From assembly GCF_022878925.1 (NCBI RefSeq), contig NZ_CP084626.1, forward strand, positions 744,001 through 808,000: DNA of 64,000 bases, in the 5' to 3' direction. Shown one piece after another: positions 40,308-48,184 of the stretch (position 1 is its first letter; every line of letters begins with the position of its first letter). A program made the translations under genes and the position numbers. The notes under the pieces are model-generated. The model was not told the DNA's origin, ran no database searches, and saw only the letters and a list, made by a program, of their open reading frames with translations. The DNA is from Caballeronia sp. TF1N1 (GTDB lineage Bacteria > Pseudomonadota > Gammaproteobacteria > Burkholderiales > Burkholderiaceae).

Positions 40308-40799
40308 ATGCAAACATCCGACCTTGACGGTCAGGCACTCGACTACTGGGTAGCGCGCGGGCTGCACGACTTCATTCGCGAAATCCACTTCACCGACAGC
40401 GGCCAGACGCTCTCCATTCGCGGCAACGATCGCGGCCGGCCTTGGGACGGTCGCTTTCTGCCATCGACTTCGTGGGAAGCCGCTTCGGTCGTTCTCGAGC
40501 GCGCGTGCCGGCTCGAAATGAGCGATCACGGACGCGGCGAGGTGGTCTGCAGCGTGAGCTTCGGCAAGGACGCGGACACAAGGGAAGGGCGCGGACCGTC
40601 GCTGCGCGTGGCGCTTCTGCGTGCGTTCGTGCGTCACTCTTTCGGCGATACCGTGGACGACGAATTCCCGCATCGCTCGCAAATGCTGATGGGCGAGCGA
40701 GCCGAGGCGATTGGCGAACCGAGCGCGGTGGCATCGGTTGAAGATTTGCCGATACCGGACGAGCGTATAGGCGATATCGGCTCGTTGCCGCGGCAGTAG
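40308..40799 (+). CDS. DUF2591-type protein
   Basis: The 163-residue product has the DUF2591 pattern: ALDYWVARGLHD near the start, PWDGRFLPSTSWE in the middle and LRVALLRAFVRHSFGDTVDDE near the end. The function is unknown; members occur in Burkholderiaceae chromosomes and prophages. AGGAGA precedes the ATG at 40308. It follows spoT by 55 bases but with its own site, and no phage genes surround it. Confidence 0.78.
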   Translation: MQTSDLDGQALDYWVARGLHDFIREIHFTDSGQTLSIRGNDRGRPWDGRFLPSTSWEAASVVLERACRLEMSDHGRGEVVCSVSFGKDADTREGRGPSLRVALLRAFVRHSFGDTVDDEFPHRSQMLMGERAEAIGEPSAVASVEDLPIPDERIGDIGSLPRQ

Positions 40800-40819
40800 A
40801 GTAACTAGCGACGAGGCAA

Positions 40820-40850
40820 ACAAAAAGGGCCTTCCGTGTGGAAGGCCCTT
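40820..40850 (-). terminator. Terminator of the tRNA-Arg unit
   Basis: AAGGGCCTTCC and GGAAGGCCCTT form an 11-bp stem with a four-base loop. The T-run (TTTG) follows on the minus strand, matching the tRNA direction; it may also stop transcripts of the DUF2591 gene. Confidence 0.8.
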
Positions 40851-40857
40851 CGAAAGG

Positions 40858-40934
40858 TGGTGCGGCTGGCAGGATTCGAACCCACGACCCCTTGGTTCGT
40901 AGCCAAGTACTCTATCCAACTGAGCTACAGCCGC
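40858..40934 (-). tRNA. tRNA-Arg (anticodon ACG), copy 1
   Basis: 77 nt with encoded CCA. Acceptor GCGGCTG/CAGCCGC, D-arm GCTCAGTTGGATAGAGT, anticodon arm CTTGG-CTACGAA-CCAAG, T-arm with GGTTCGAATCC. It is identical to the second copy 105 bases away. Confidence 0.96.
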
Positions 40935-41039
40935 ACGCAAAACGGTACTGCTTCAAACGGTACTGCTTGTTTATTACATGCGCTTTTGGTTAAGCGCTTG
41001 ATGCTGTTTTCCGTCCGAAGGCGGGAAACCTGAATAAAG

Positions 41040-41116
41040 TGGTGCGGCTGGCAGGATTCGAACCCACGACCCCTTGGTTCGTAGCCAAGTACTCTATCCA
41101 ACTGAGCTACAGCCGC
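41040..41116 (-). tRNA. tRNA-Arg (anticodon ACG), copy 2
   Basis: Identical 77-nt gene on the same strand, upstream of copy 1. The pair was probably made by tandem duplication and is likely transcribed together. Confidence 0.96.
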
Positions 41117-41129
41117 ACGCAGAAGCGGA

Positions 41130-41135
41130 ATTATA
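41130..41135 (-). promoter_or_regulatory. -10 box of the tRNA-Arg promoter
   Basis: A perfect TATAAT on the minus strand, 14 bases before the first base of tRNA-Arg copy 2. A good -35 box is not visible (TTCCTT at 17-base spacing). Confidence 0.5.
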
Positions 41136-41268
41136 GCCAAGCCTGTTTGAAAAAGGAAGGGGCGTTGACCAAATTATCGCTTTAGATGCGTCCGCCACGC
41201 TCAACGCGCGTGGTAAGTTGTTGGTTTGGGGGCAGAGAAGCCCCGGAAATTCGAACTTGGTCTGTGCG

Positions 41269-41820
41269 ATGAACAAGGCATTTGTCAAAGAGTCGGACGA
41301 AAGTGACGACGATCTCGAACTCGGTCAGCCGGACATTCCGGCGGGGACCAAGAACTACATCACGCCAGCGGGCCACAAGCGCCTGCGCGATGAGCTGTTG
41401 CAATTGCTCGATACCGAGCGCCCCGAAGTGGTCAGGCTCGTATCGTGGGCGGCGTCAAATGGCGACCGCTCGGAGAATGGCGATTACATTTACGGCAAGC
41501 GTCGGCTGCGAGAAATCGACCGGCGTATCCGCTTTCTCGGCAAGCGTCTCGATCTCGCGGAAGTGGTGGACAGCAGCAGGCAGGAGAACGTCGACCAGGT
41601 GTTCTTCGGTGCGACCGTCGACTATTCCGGCGACGATGGCGAGGTGCATACGGTAACGATCGTCGGCGTGGACGAGGTCGACCTGGACGTCGGTCACGTG
41701 AGTTGGATCTCGCCGGTGGCGCGCGCGCTGCTCAAGGCGAAGATCGGCGATACGGTGCCGTTGCATACGCCCGCAGGCGTGCAGCAGATCGACATCCTCG
41801 ACGTGCGCTATCCGCGCTAA
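41269..41820 (+). CDS. greB: Transcription elongation factor GreB
   Basis: The 183-residue factor rescues backtracked RNA polymerase by stimulating transcript cleavage. The N-terminal coiled coil carries the acidic tip around SWAASNGDRSENGDYIYGKR; the C-terminal FKBP-like domain includes VSWISPVARALLKAKIGDTV. I chose the ATG at 41269 (MNKAFVKESDESDDD); the 17 codons upstream are unlike the family. The acidic N-terminal extension marks GreB and not GreA. Confidence 0.93.
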   Translation: MNKAFVKESDESDDDLELGQPDIPAGTKNYITPAGHKRLRDELLQLLDTERPEVVRLVSWAASNGDRSENGDYIYGKRRLREIDRRIRFLGKRLDLAEVVDSSRQENVDQVFFGATVDYSGDDGEVHTVTIVGVDEVDLDVGHVSWISPVARALLKAKIGDTVPLHTPAGVQQIDILDVRYPR

Positions 41821-41859
41821 AAGTTTTGAAGGCGCTTCGGTGCCCGGAACGTTGGACGA

Positions 41860-41889
41860 AAAAAGGCCGCTCCGAAGAGCGGCCTTTTT
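41860..41889. terminator. Bidirectional terminator between greB and the porin gene
   Basis: AAAAAGGCCGCTC and GAGCGGCCTTTTT form a 13-bp stem with a CGAA loop, giving T-runs on both strands. Confidence 0.93.
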
Positions 41890-41912
41890 CATACTGATGA
41901 AACCAGTCCAGC

Positions 41913-43046
41913 TTAGAAGCGGTGACGCAGACCAACCGTTGCCGAGACTTGGTTCGGCGTCGACGAAACGCCTACGCCGTTGATCGTCGCGCCCAGACCC
42001 GTGCCATCCAGATCCGAAACGTGTTGGTATTCGCCTTGCAGATACACGTCCGTACGCTTGGAAAGCGCGTATGCCGTTTGCAGGTCGACTTGGTGGAACT
42101 TCGGCTTCACGCCATCGATGCGGCTGTCGGTGTACGTGTAGTTCGCTGCGAGCGACAAAGCCGGCGTCAGGTTGTAACGGCCGTTGACTTCGTAGTTCGT
42201 GAAGCGAACGTGGCCGTCCGTCAGACCAACCAGGCCAGCGCCTTGCGAACCCGTGTTGCTGATGGCCGTTGCGTTGTCCAGCATCGTCTGCGTGAACACG
42301 AAGCCAACCGTTGCCGGGCCGAAAGCGTAGTTCACGCCGCCGCCGAAGATGCGTTGACGGCCAGCCACGAACGGGTTATCGCCGCTGATTGCGCCACCGG
42401 TGTTCAGCGAACCGGCGTTGTTCAATTGCATGTACGCGCCAGCGATGTTCAACGGGCCGTAGTTGTACGATGCGCCGACGCTGTATTGACGGTTGTCCGA
42501 GAAGCCGCCTGCTTCGTTCGAGAAGCCATACTGCGCGCCAAGCTTGAAGCCGGCGTAGTTCGCGCTCGTGTACTTGACCGAGTTGTTCACGCGGAACGTG
42601 TTGTCGAGGTTGTCGTTGTCGAACGGGTGGGCGAACTGCGTGCCGCCGTATTGCGTGCCCGTCAGAGCCAGAGGCCCGAGGAAGTCGACCACGGAGTCAT
42701 ATTGACGACCGAGCGTGACCGTGCCGAACTGTTCGCTCGACAGACCAACGTACGCTTGACGGCCGAATTCGCGGCCACCCTGGCCCAGCGTGCCGTTAGC
42801 GATGTTGAAGCCGTTTTCCAACGTGAAGATTGCCTTCAGGCCGCCGCCGAGGTCCTCAGCGCCGCGCAAGCCCCAACGGCTGCCGTTCACCGAACCGCTG
42901 GTTTCCTTGAAGTTGCTGTGGCCGTTCTGATTGTTCGTGTAGGTGATGCCTGCATCGATCAAGCCGTACAGCGTGACGCTGCTTTGGGCGTGAGCTGCAG
43001 TGGCGAAGACACCCGAGAGGGCTGCGACGATGAGAGTCTTTTTCAT
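41913..43046 (-). CDS. General porin (OmpC/Omp32-like, Burkholderiaceae type)
   Basis: The 377-residue outer-membrane beta-barrel starts MKKTLIVAALSGVFATAAHA (signal peptide), and the mature protein opens QSSVTLYGLIDAGITYTNN. Typical features are the loop-3 region near EDLGGGLKAIFTLENGFN, alternating beta strands and the C-terminal Phe (GLRHRF) needed for BAM assembly. It forms trimers for small hydrophilic solutes. The ATG at 43046 fits the signal peptide, though the frame continues upstream. Its long upstream region (530 bases) and the nearby candidate small RNA suggest regulated expression. Confidence 0.94.
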   Translation of the reverse strand: MKKTLIVAALSGVFATAAHAQSSVTLYGLIDAGITYTNNQNGHSNFKETSGSVNGSRWGLRGAEDLGGGLKAIFTLENGFNIANGTLGQGGREFGRQAYVGLSSEQFGTVTLGRQYDSVVDFLGPLALTGTQYGGTQFAHPFDNDNLDNTFRVNNSVKYTSANYAGFKLGAQYGFSNEAGGFSDNRQYSVGASYNYGPLNIAGAYMQLNNAGSLNTGGAISGDNPFVAGRQRIFGGGVNYAFGPATVGFVFTQTMLDNATAISNTGSQGAGLVGLTDGHVRFTNYEVNGRYNLTPALSLAANYTYTDSRIDGVKPKFHQVDLQTAYALSKRTDVYLQGEYQHVSDLDGTGLGATINGVGVSSTPNQVSATVGLRHRF

Positions 43047-43457
43047 CTTTGTAACTCCGAGAGCAGATTGGGCCCTAGACCCAGGCTTTGAGGAAACCTC
43101 GTTCCGGCGCGCTGCGAGAGGCGCTGTCGGAGGAGTCATGCGTCACGAAGCGACACATGTGTTTCCGGACCAGACGAAGTGTAAAGACGGCGTTACAAGC
43201 GGGGCGTTCCAATTTCCGCAATAAATCATTCTTCTATCAGCAATGATCGAGGAACCGCTTATTCTTCTTTTAATACAATGCTTTAAGCGCGAATAAAGTC
43301 GTAAGGGCGGAAGTGTCAACCAACTCGCGTTGCGCAAGCGCTACATATAAGTTGGCGCAAAGCAACAGGCGCTTTCCGAAAATACGGATTGTTGAGCCAA
43401 GTGAAACAGAAGATTGCTTTTTTCGAGGGTAATTATTGCTGCAGCCGTGGCTATACT
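43047..43457. other. Porin upstream region
   Basis: No gene is visible. The region must contain the porin promoter and a leader; two short AT-rich patches (near 43205-43290) are candidate promoter segments, but I cannot fix boxes. Confidence 0.4.
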
Positions 43458-43546
43458 GAGGGCTCTGCTTTCCGAAGCAGACTTTTTCGTTGACGGAAAA
43501 GATCTCCAAACTTTGTCAGCGCGATCTTCGGGTCGCGCTTTTTTTT
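43458..43546 (+). ncRNA. Candidate small RNA, antiparallel to the porin gene
   Basis: A TATACT hexamer at 43452-43457 is followed by a first hairpin (TCTGCTT/AAGCAGA, 43464-43481) ending in CTTTTTC. A second strong hairpin (GCGCGA/TCGCGC, 43519-43538) ends in eight Ts. The pattern of two hairpins and a long terminal U-run with no ORF is that of an Hfq-binding RNA. No -35 box is convincing and I recognise no known RNA family, so it is a candidate only. Confidence 0.4.
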
Positions 43547-43577
43547 GCTTGAAATTCGCGGGCTCACCGGGCCGCGA

Positions 43578-43811
43578 TCAGGCCGTGGCTTTCTCCTCTT
43601 CCTGCTCGACGACGTCCGCTCCGAGCGGCACTGCCCAGTCCTCCATCACGTAGCGGCGGGCGTCCATGGGCGATGCAAGCAGGTTTTGCCAATGATCGCC
43701 GTGCCAGGAAGGATCGATTTGGAGCAAGCCGGCCGATGACGCCTCCGGCGCAATCGTCGGAGCGAATGCCAGTTTCAACCAATGCGCAATACGCTTGAAT
43801 TGGATTATCAC
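43578..43811 (-). CDS. Small protein of unknown function, 77 residues
   Basis: A GTG at 43811 is preceded by AAAGGAGG five bases upstream, a near-perfect ribosome-binding site. It gives MIIQFKRIAHWLKLAFAPTI and an acidic tail (VVEQEEEKATA). An ATG 13 codons further upstream is also in frame, but its AAGGA lies only two bases away, so the GTG is preferred. There is one amphipathic helix and no signal peptide. No family is recognised. Confidence 0.65.
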   Translation of the reverse strand: MIIQFKRIAHWLKLAFAPTIAPEASSAGLLQIDPSWHGDHWQNLLASPMDARRYVMEDWAVPLGADVVEQEEEKATA

Positions 43812-44475
43812 AGCGTCCTCCTTTACAACTGGTTGCGAGTTAGTTTCCATAATCCTTAATTGCAGAGAATTGGGCAAGACGAGTAAACACTTACGATTTT
43901 AATAAATCGGTTACGGGCGCGGTAATTTTTCTACTTAATAAATGCGTCACTGCCTGTTGCTTAGAATAACGATGACGGAAAGCAGTAATCAGGATTAGTC
44001 TGAATTACAGATTAGTTAATGTACAACAGCGGTCGCCGTATTATCTTCCGGGCTCGATAACGATTATCGACCTCGGACTTGTGAGACCGGAGATTCGCAG
44101 GATGCACCCCATCGCGGTAGCTCGCGGCGCGCCCATCGCCGGTTGACGGCCAGCTGAAGCGGCCTCGGGCGGCGTATGGACGCTGACTGAGCCACCATGA
44201 CCAAAATCCATAAGTAATCAGGGTTATCCGCCATTGTGTCAAAATTCGTGTTTAAGGCTGTCGCCGCAAAATATTTTAATTGCGACAACTCAAGGGTCGT
44301 AGATCGTAAATCCGGGTAATCACGTAAACCGACAAGATATTCCCTTAACCAGAATTACTTACCGATTACCGCGGCAGCTCGGCGATCAAAGCCCCGGTCA
44401 CCCCGCTGCGTTAGAATGGGCAATCTCATCCCATCGCTTACTCCCGCGAATTCCGCAATCTCCCGCCGTCCGATA
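43812..44475. other. AT-richer intergenic region without genes
   Basis: About 660 bases with no supported ORF or RNA. Short dispersed GATTA/TAATC words recur (near 43995-44020, 44213-44225 and 44360-44380) but without regular spacing. It probably contains the nuclease promoter. Confidence 0.4.
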
Positions 44476-45633
44476 ATGCATTTCGATCAACCCGCCGAAT
44501 TCAAGCTTCCCACCGATCCCATCGTCTTCGTCGATCTCGAAACGACGGGCGGCACGTTCGGCATTGATCGCATCACGGAGATCGGCATCGTCGAGGTCGG
44601 GCCAAACGGCGTGTCGCAGTGGACCACGCTCGTCAACCCGCAGAAGCCGATTCCTGGCTTCGTCCAGCAATTGACGGGCATCACCGATGCCATGGTGCGC
44701 GACGCGCCCACCTTCGAAGCGCTCGCGCAAGACCTGCTCGAACGCATGAACGGGCGGCTTTTCATCGCGCACAACGCCCACTTCGATCACAGTTTCCTGA
44801 AGGGCGAATTCCGGCGGCTCGACCTGCGCTTTACGCCGGATGTGCTGTGCACCGTGCAACTTTCGCGCGCCGTGTATCCCGCCGAAAGCCGCCACGGACT
44901 CGATGCGCTCGTCGAGCGTCACGCGCTCGTGCCGTCCGCGCGTCACCGTGCACTCGCCGATGCCGATCTGCTTTGGCAGTTCTGGCAGCATCTGCATCGC
45001 TCGCACGCGGCCGATTTACTGAGCGCGCACGTCGAACGCGTGACGCGGCGCTTTCAGATCGCGGCTCATATCGATGAAGACACGATCGAGCGCATACCGG
45101 TTGGCTGCGGCGTCTACGTCTTTCGCGGCGACGACGATGCCCCGCTATATGTCGGCCGAAGCGTGCGCTTGCGTCAACGTGTGCGCTCGCATCTGGTTGG
45201 GCCACGCCGTTCCGCGAAGGATTTGCGGTTGTCCGCGCTCGTGCGGCGCGTCGAGTGGCGCGCGACCGGTGGAGAAATCGGTGCGTTGCTTGCCGAAGCG
45301 CAACTGGTGGCGGCACTGCGGCCGGCGCATAATCGCGTGCCGAAGGCGCGTACCGGCGACATGCGTGGCGCGCCGTGGCCCTATGCGGGTCCAATCGCAA
45401 TCGAAGAACGCGATCCGGCGGTGGCCGAACGCGTCTGGCATGTCATCGACCGATGGCAATATCTCGGTTCGGCTCGGAGCATCGTCGACGCGCGCGCCTT
45501 GTCGGCGATTGCTTCGGCGCCCGTCTTCGAACTCGCTACCTATCGCATCCTCGGCGAGCGCCTCGCGCGCGGACTGGCTTTCGTCGCACTCGAATGCGCG
45601 CCAGCAGCTGTCGCGAATCAGGTCACCAGCTAG
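44476..45633 (+). CDS. DnaQ-type exonuclease fused to GIY-YIG nuclease domain
   Basis: The 385-residue protein joins a DEDDh 3'-5' exonuclease (VFVDLETTGG near residue 17, AHNAHFDHSFL near 97, H..ALADA near 160) to a UvrC/Cho-like GIY-YIG domain (GCGVYVFRGDDDAPLYVGRSVRLRQRVRSH, residues about 212-241). It lacks the UvrB-binding and C-terminal parts of UvrC. Such fusions occur in many bacteria and are linked by family to repair, without a firm role. A second in-frame ATG lies at 44416. It ends four bases inside the convergent chorismate mutase gene. Confidence 0.87.
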   Translation: MHFDQPAEFKLPTDPIVFVDLETTGGTFGIDRITEIGIVEVGPNGVSQWTTLVNPQKPIPGFVQQLTGITDAMVRDAPTFEALAQDLLERMNGRLFIAHNAHFDHSFLKGEFRRLDLRFTPDVLCTVQLSRAVYPAESRHGLDALVERHALVPSARHRALADADLLWQFWQHLHRSHAADLLSAHVERVTRRFQIAAHIDEDTIERIPVGCGVYVFRGDDDAPLYVGRSVRLRQRVRSHLVGPRRSAKDLRLSALVRRVEWRATGGEIGALLAEAQLVAALRPAHNRVPKARTGDMRGAPWPYAGPIAIEERDPAVAERVWHVIDRWQYLGSARSIVDARALSAIASAPVFELATYRILGERLARGLAFVALECAPAAVANQVTS

Positions 45634-46247
45634 CCAACCGCGCCCACGCCGCCCGCCGCGCACACATGCGACAACGCGTGTGAGAGCGGATCGTTCATCG
45701 ACGAGTCATAGCGCGTCAAATGCTTCCAGCGCGCCACGCTTTGTGCAAGACGCAGCGGACAATCGTCGGCTTGACGTAGCGGTTCGACGCGCGCGAGCGC
45801 GGTCATGAGCGACTGCGTCAGGCGATCGAGCTTCGGGCGCGTGTCATGCGCGAGATCGGGCGGCGTGCCTTCTGGCGCAGCCTTGGCCGCGCGCCAGTTG
45901 GCGAAGAGCGCGTTCTGCACGTCCTTGCTGGCATCGATCTGATCGCGAAAGAACTGGCGCGCGAACGCGGGATCGACCTGCGCGGCGCTGGCTTTATCTT
46001 CGACTTGCTTCAGGAGCGCGGCTTCGCGCGGTTCATCGGTGATCGGTTCGTGACGCGCCCACTTCCAGCGCGCGACGGGTTCGGCAAGCGCAAGCCGTTG
46101 CGAAACGAGAGCAATGAGATTGGTGAAGGCGGTGTCGTCGCCATCGGCGCTAACGGGCGCCGACAACGTGAAGAGCAGGGCGGCGACGCCAGTCGACGCG
46201 AGCACGCGAGATGAAGCGAGAAGAGAAGTCAGAGATCGGCTGCGCAT
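45630..46247 (-). CDS. Secreted chorismate mutase, AroQ-gamma class
   Basis: The 205-residue exported enzyme converts chorismate to prephenate outside the cytoplasm. The signal peptide MRSRSLTSLLASSRVLASTG ends near APVSA. The helical AroQ core shows VARWKWARHEPITDEPREAA and DPAFARQFFRDQIDASKDVQ, which hold catalytic Arg, Lys, Asp and Gln residues. Periplasmic chorismate mutases are found in pathogens and plant-associated bacteria; the reason for export is debated. The ATG at 46247 fits the signal peptide. Confidence 0.88.
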   Translation of the reverse strand: MRSRSLTSLLASSRVLASTGVAALLFTLSAPVSADGDDTAFTNLIALVSQRLALAEPVARWKWARHEPITDEPREAALLKQVEDKASAAQVDPAFARQFFRDQIDASKDVQNALFANWRAAKAAPEGTPPDLAHDTRPKLDRLTQSLMTALARVEPLRQADDCPLRLAQSVARWKHLTRYDSSMNDPLSHALSHVCAAGGVGAVG

Positions 46248-46455
46248 GGGCTCGATGCAAAAGCGCCAGCATAACGCACCGCTGTGAGAGTTCATCCTGG
46301 ATAGGCGAGTCTTGCCGCACGACTCCCCGCTGCCGTCAAAAGGATAAGGCGCGACTTCGCCTGGCTTCTGCCATGAAGAGACCGTGAGGTCCGTGCGCGC
46401 CGTGCGCACCGGGCGTCGTTTTCACGACGACGGCGTGACGATCCAGCGCGCCCGC

Positions 46456-46605
46456 CTATTTCGAGCCGGTCGAGTTGCGCTGTTCGTCGAAGAACGCGCG
46501 AACATGCTCGGGCAACTCGGTGGCGAGAAATTCGACGGCAACCGGGTCCGGGTCCGGACTGTTCACTTTGTCGGGGGTCGGGATTTTCGTCGGTCTGGCG
46601 TCCAT
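46456..46605 (-). CDS. Small acidic protein, 49 residues
   Basis: The frame starts MDARPTKIPTPDKVNSPDPD, continues with an amphipathic helix (VEFLATELPEHVRAFFDEQR) and ends NSTGSK. AGAGGAGAG lies just before the ATG. No family is recognised; no signal peptide. It is between the chorismate mutase gene and a long gene-free stretch. Confidence 0.6.
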   Translation of the reverse strand: MDARPTKIPTPDKVNSPDPDPVAVEFLATELPEHVRAFFDEQRNSTGSK

Positions 46606-47155
46606 GATGCTCTCCTCTGTGTCGACAACGATTACTTACTAGCCATTCCGCGACGCAAGCCATGTTTCATGGCTTTTGCAGCGCCGCATCCGGCCTTGCG
46701 AATTCATTACTGCGTTCTGTGTGAATGCGTTATCGGAACGCCGGCAGTCCGACTTGAGCGATTTATCCAGTACGAACGGTTTTAAATAAGCGTGTGGTCA
46801 CGAATTACCGAACCTAAAATCGTCCAACGCAAAAATTACTTAAAAAGCCAGATAATCGGTAGCTCCGGAAGCCGCGCCCAGCTTGGCTCGGCGACCGTGA
46901 GGTCATCGCGCACTAATAGTTTAGCGATTCCTCTATGGATATAACGATACCGGGAAACCAGCGTTGACGCTCGATTGTGCGCAGCGGAAAATAGCTCGTT
47001 GTTGTACGAAAGCGCACATAAAGAATCAATCATCGAAGTGTGACGCCCGAATGTGAAATCGGTGTGGTGATTTCGCTGTTAATACGCAAGCGTGTCGGAT
47101 CGAAACCGCACTGTTGTAATCGCACACTGAAAGCGTCTTCGTGGCGTCACGCGAA
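46606..47155. other. Gene-free stretch before the catabolic locus
   Basis: No supported gene. A short hairpin (AAGCCATG/CATGGCTT, 46657-46675) is followed by TT only. The region marks the border between core genes and the accessory locus. Confidence 0.4.
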
Positions 47156-48061
47156 TCAGCTTGCGTTGCCAAACAGTTGCGCCACGACGGATCGCAGCCA
47201 GCGGTTGCCTGCTTCGTGGTGGTATCGCGCATGCCAGTGCTGACGCACGGCAAATCGATCGACGGGAAAAGGGCAGGGGTGAACGGCGACGTCGTTGACT
47301 CGCGCCAGCGTCTCGCCGATATTGCGCGGCAGCGTGGCGATGAGGTCGGTGGTCTTGATGATCGATCCGAGGCCGAGAAAGCCCGGCAGTTCGAGCACGA
47401 CATCGCGCTCGATATGCTCGCGTAGCAGCGCCTGCTCAAGCAACTGCGCGCCCGTGCCGGCTGCGATCGCCACATGTCCCTCGGCGCAATATTGCTTTCG
47501 GCTGAGCTTCGCGCGCAGCCTCGGGTGGCTGCGGTTGGTCAGGCAAACCCAATCCTGCATATATAACTGCTGCTGGTAGATTCCTCCGCCAAGCCAGGGC
47601 ACATGTCCGATCGCCAGATCCGCCTCGCCGGATTCCAGGGCGCGTTCCGTGTTGCCGTCGATTCGCGCCGCATCGAGACGCACGCCGGGCGCCTGCGCGC
47701 GCACATGCGCCAGCATCCGCGGGAGCAGCGTGATGTGACTGGCGTCGGTCATGCAGATTCGAAACCGCCGCTTGGCGGTCGATGGATCGAACGCAATTTC
47801 CCATGCAGCGAAGCGTCGCAGCGATTCGAGAATCTCCCGGCATGGACCGATCAGCGCGTCGGCCTGCGGCGTGGGCGCCATGCCGCTCGGCGTACGAATG
47901 AAAAGCGGGTCCTGCAGATGCGCTCGCAAGCGTCCGAGCCAGATGCTGATGGTCGGCTGGCTCTGTCCGAGCTGCTCTGCGACGCGCGTCACGCTGCGCA
48001 CGTCGTAGAGCAAATCGAAGAGTTGCAGCAGCTTGAGGTCGGGAAGTTCGATCGGTTCCAT
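47156..48061 (-). CDS. LysR-type regulator of the catabolic locus
   Basis: The 301-residue regulator starts MEPIELPDLKLLQLFDLLYD with an HTH containing QSQPTISIWLGRLRAHLQDPLF, the NodD/PnbR-like subgroup. The effector domain spans about 95-295. It is divergent from the ketopantoate-reductase-like gene with 123 bases between them, and so is the probable controller of the downstream run. I chose ATG 48061; a TTG start seven codons upstream is possible. Confidence 0.9.
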   Translation of the reverse strand: MEPIELPDLKLLQLFDLLYDVRSVTRVAEQLGQSQPTISIWLGRLRAHLQDPLFIRTPSGMAPTPQADALIGPCREILESLRRFAAWEIAFDPSTAKRRFRICMTDASHITLLPRMLAHVRAQAPGVRLDAARIDGNTERALESGEADLAIGHVPWLGGGIYQQQLYMQDWVCLTNRSHPRLRAKLSRKQYCAEGHVAIAAGTGAQLLEQALLREHIERDVVLELPGFLGLGSIIKTTDLIATLPRNIGETLARVNDVAVHPCPFPVDRFAVRQHWHARYHHEAGNRWLRSVVAQLFGNAS

Positions 48062-48096
48062 CGGCCTATTGTCACGGAACAAGCCGCGCGAGTGAT

Positions 48097-48111
48097 ATTG
48101 CCAAACGCAAT
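48097..48111. promoter_or_regulatory. LysR-type operator dyad
   Basis: ATTGC-CAAAC-GCAAT is a perfect five-base dyad with a five-base centre, flanked to give the T-N11-A form typical of LysR binding sites. It lies 36 bases upstream of the regulator start, between the divergent genes. Confidence 0.55.
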
Positions 48112-48132
48112 GTGGTCATTGAATTCATTGCA

Positions 48133-48161
48133 TTGCCGATATGACCCGTGAGCCGTATCTT
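48133..48161 (+). promoter_or_regulatory. Possible sigma-70 promoter of the catabolic run
   Basis: TTGCCG and TATCTT with 17-base spacing; weak matches, as expected for an activator-dependent promoter. The start codon lies 24 bases after the -10 box. Confidence 0.35.
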
Positions 48162-48184
48162 GGTCGCAGATCAGGGGGACGGCT

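Noticed and set aside
37841..40309. An 822-residue open frame antisense to spoT
   Set aside because: It mirrors spoT codons in a high-GC gene; composition is His/Arg/Asp-rich with no family and spoT motifs are complete on the plus strand.
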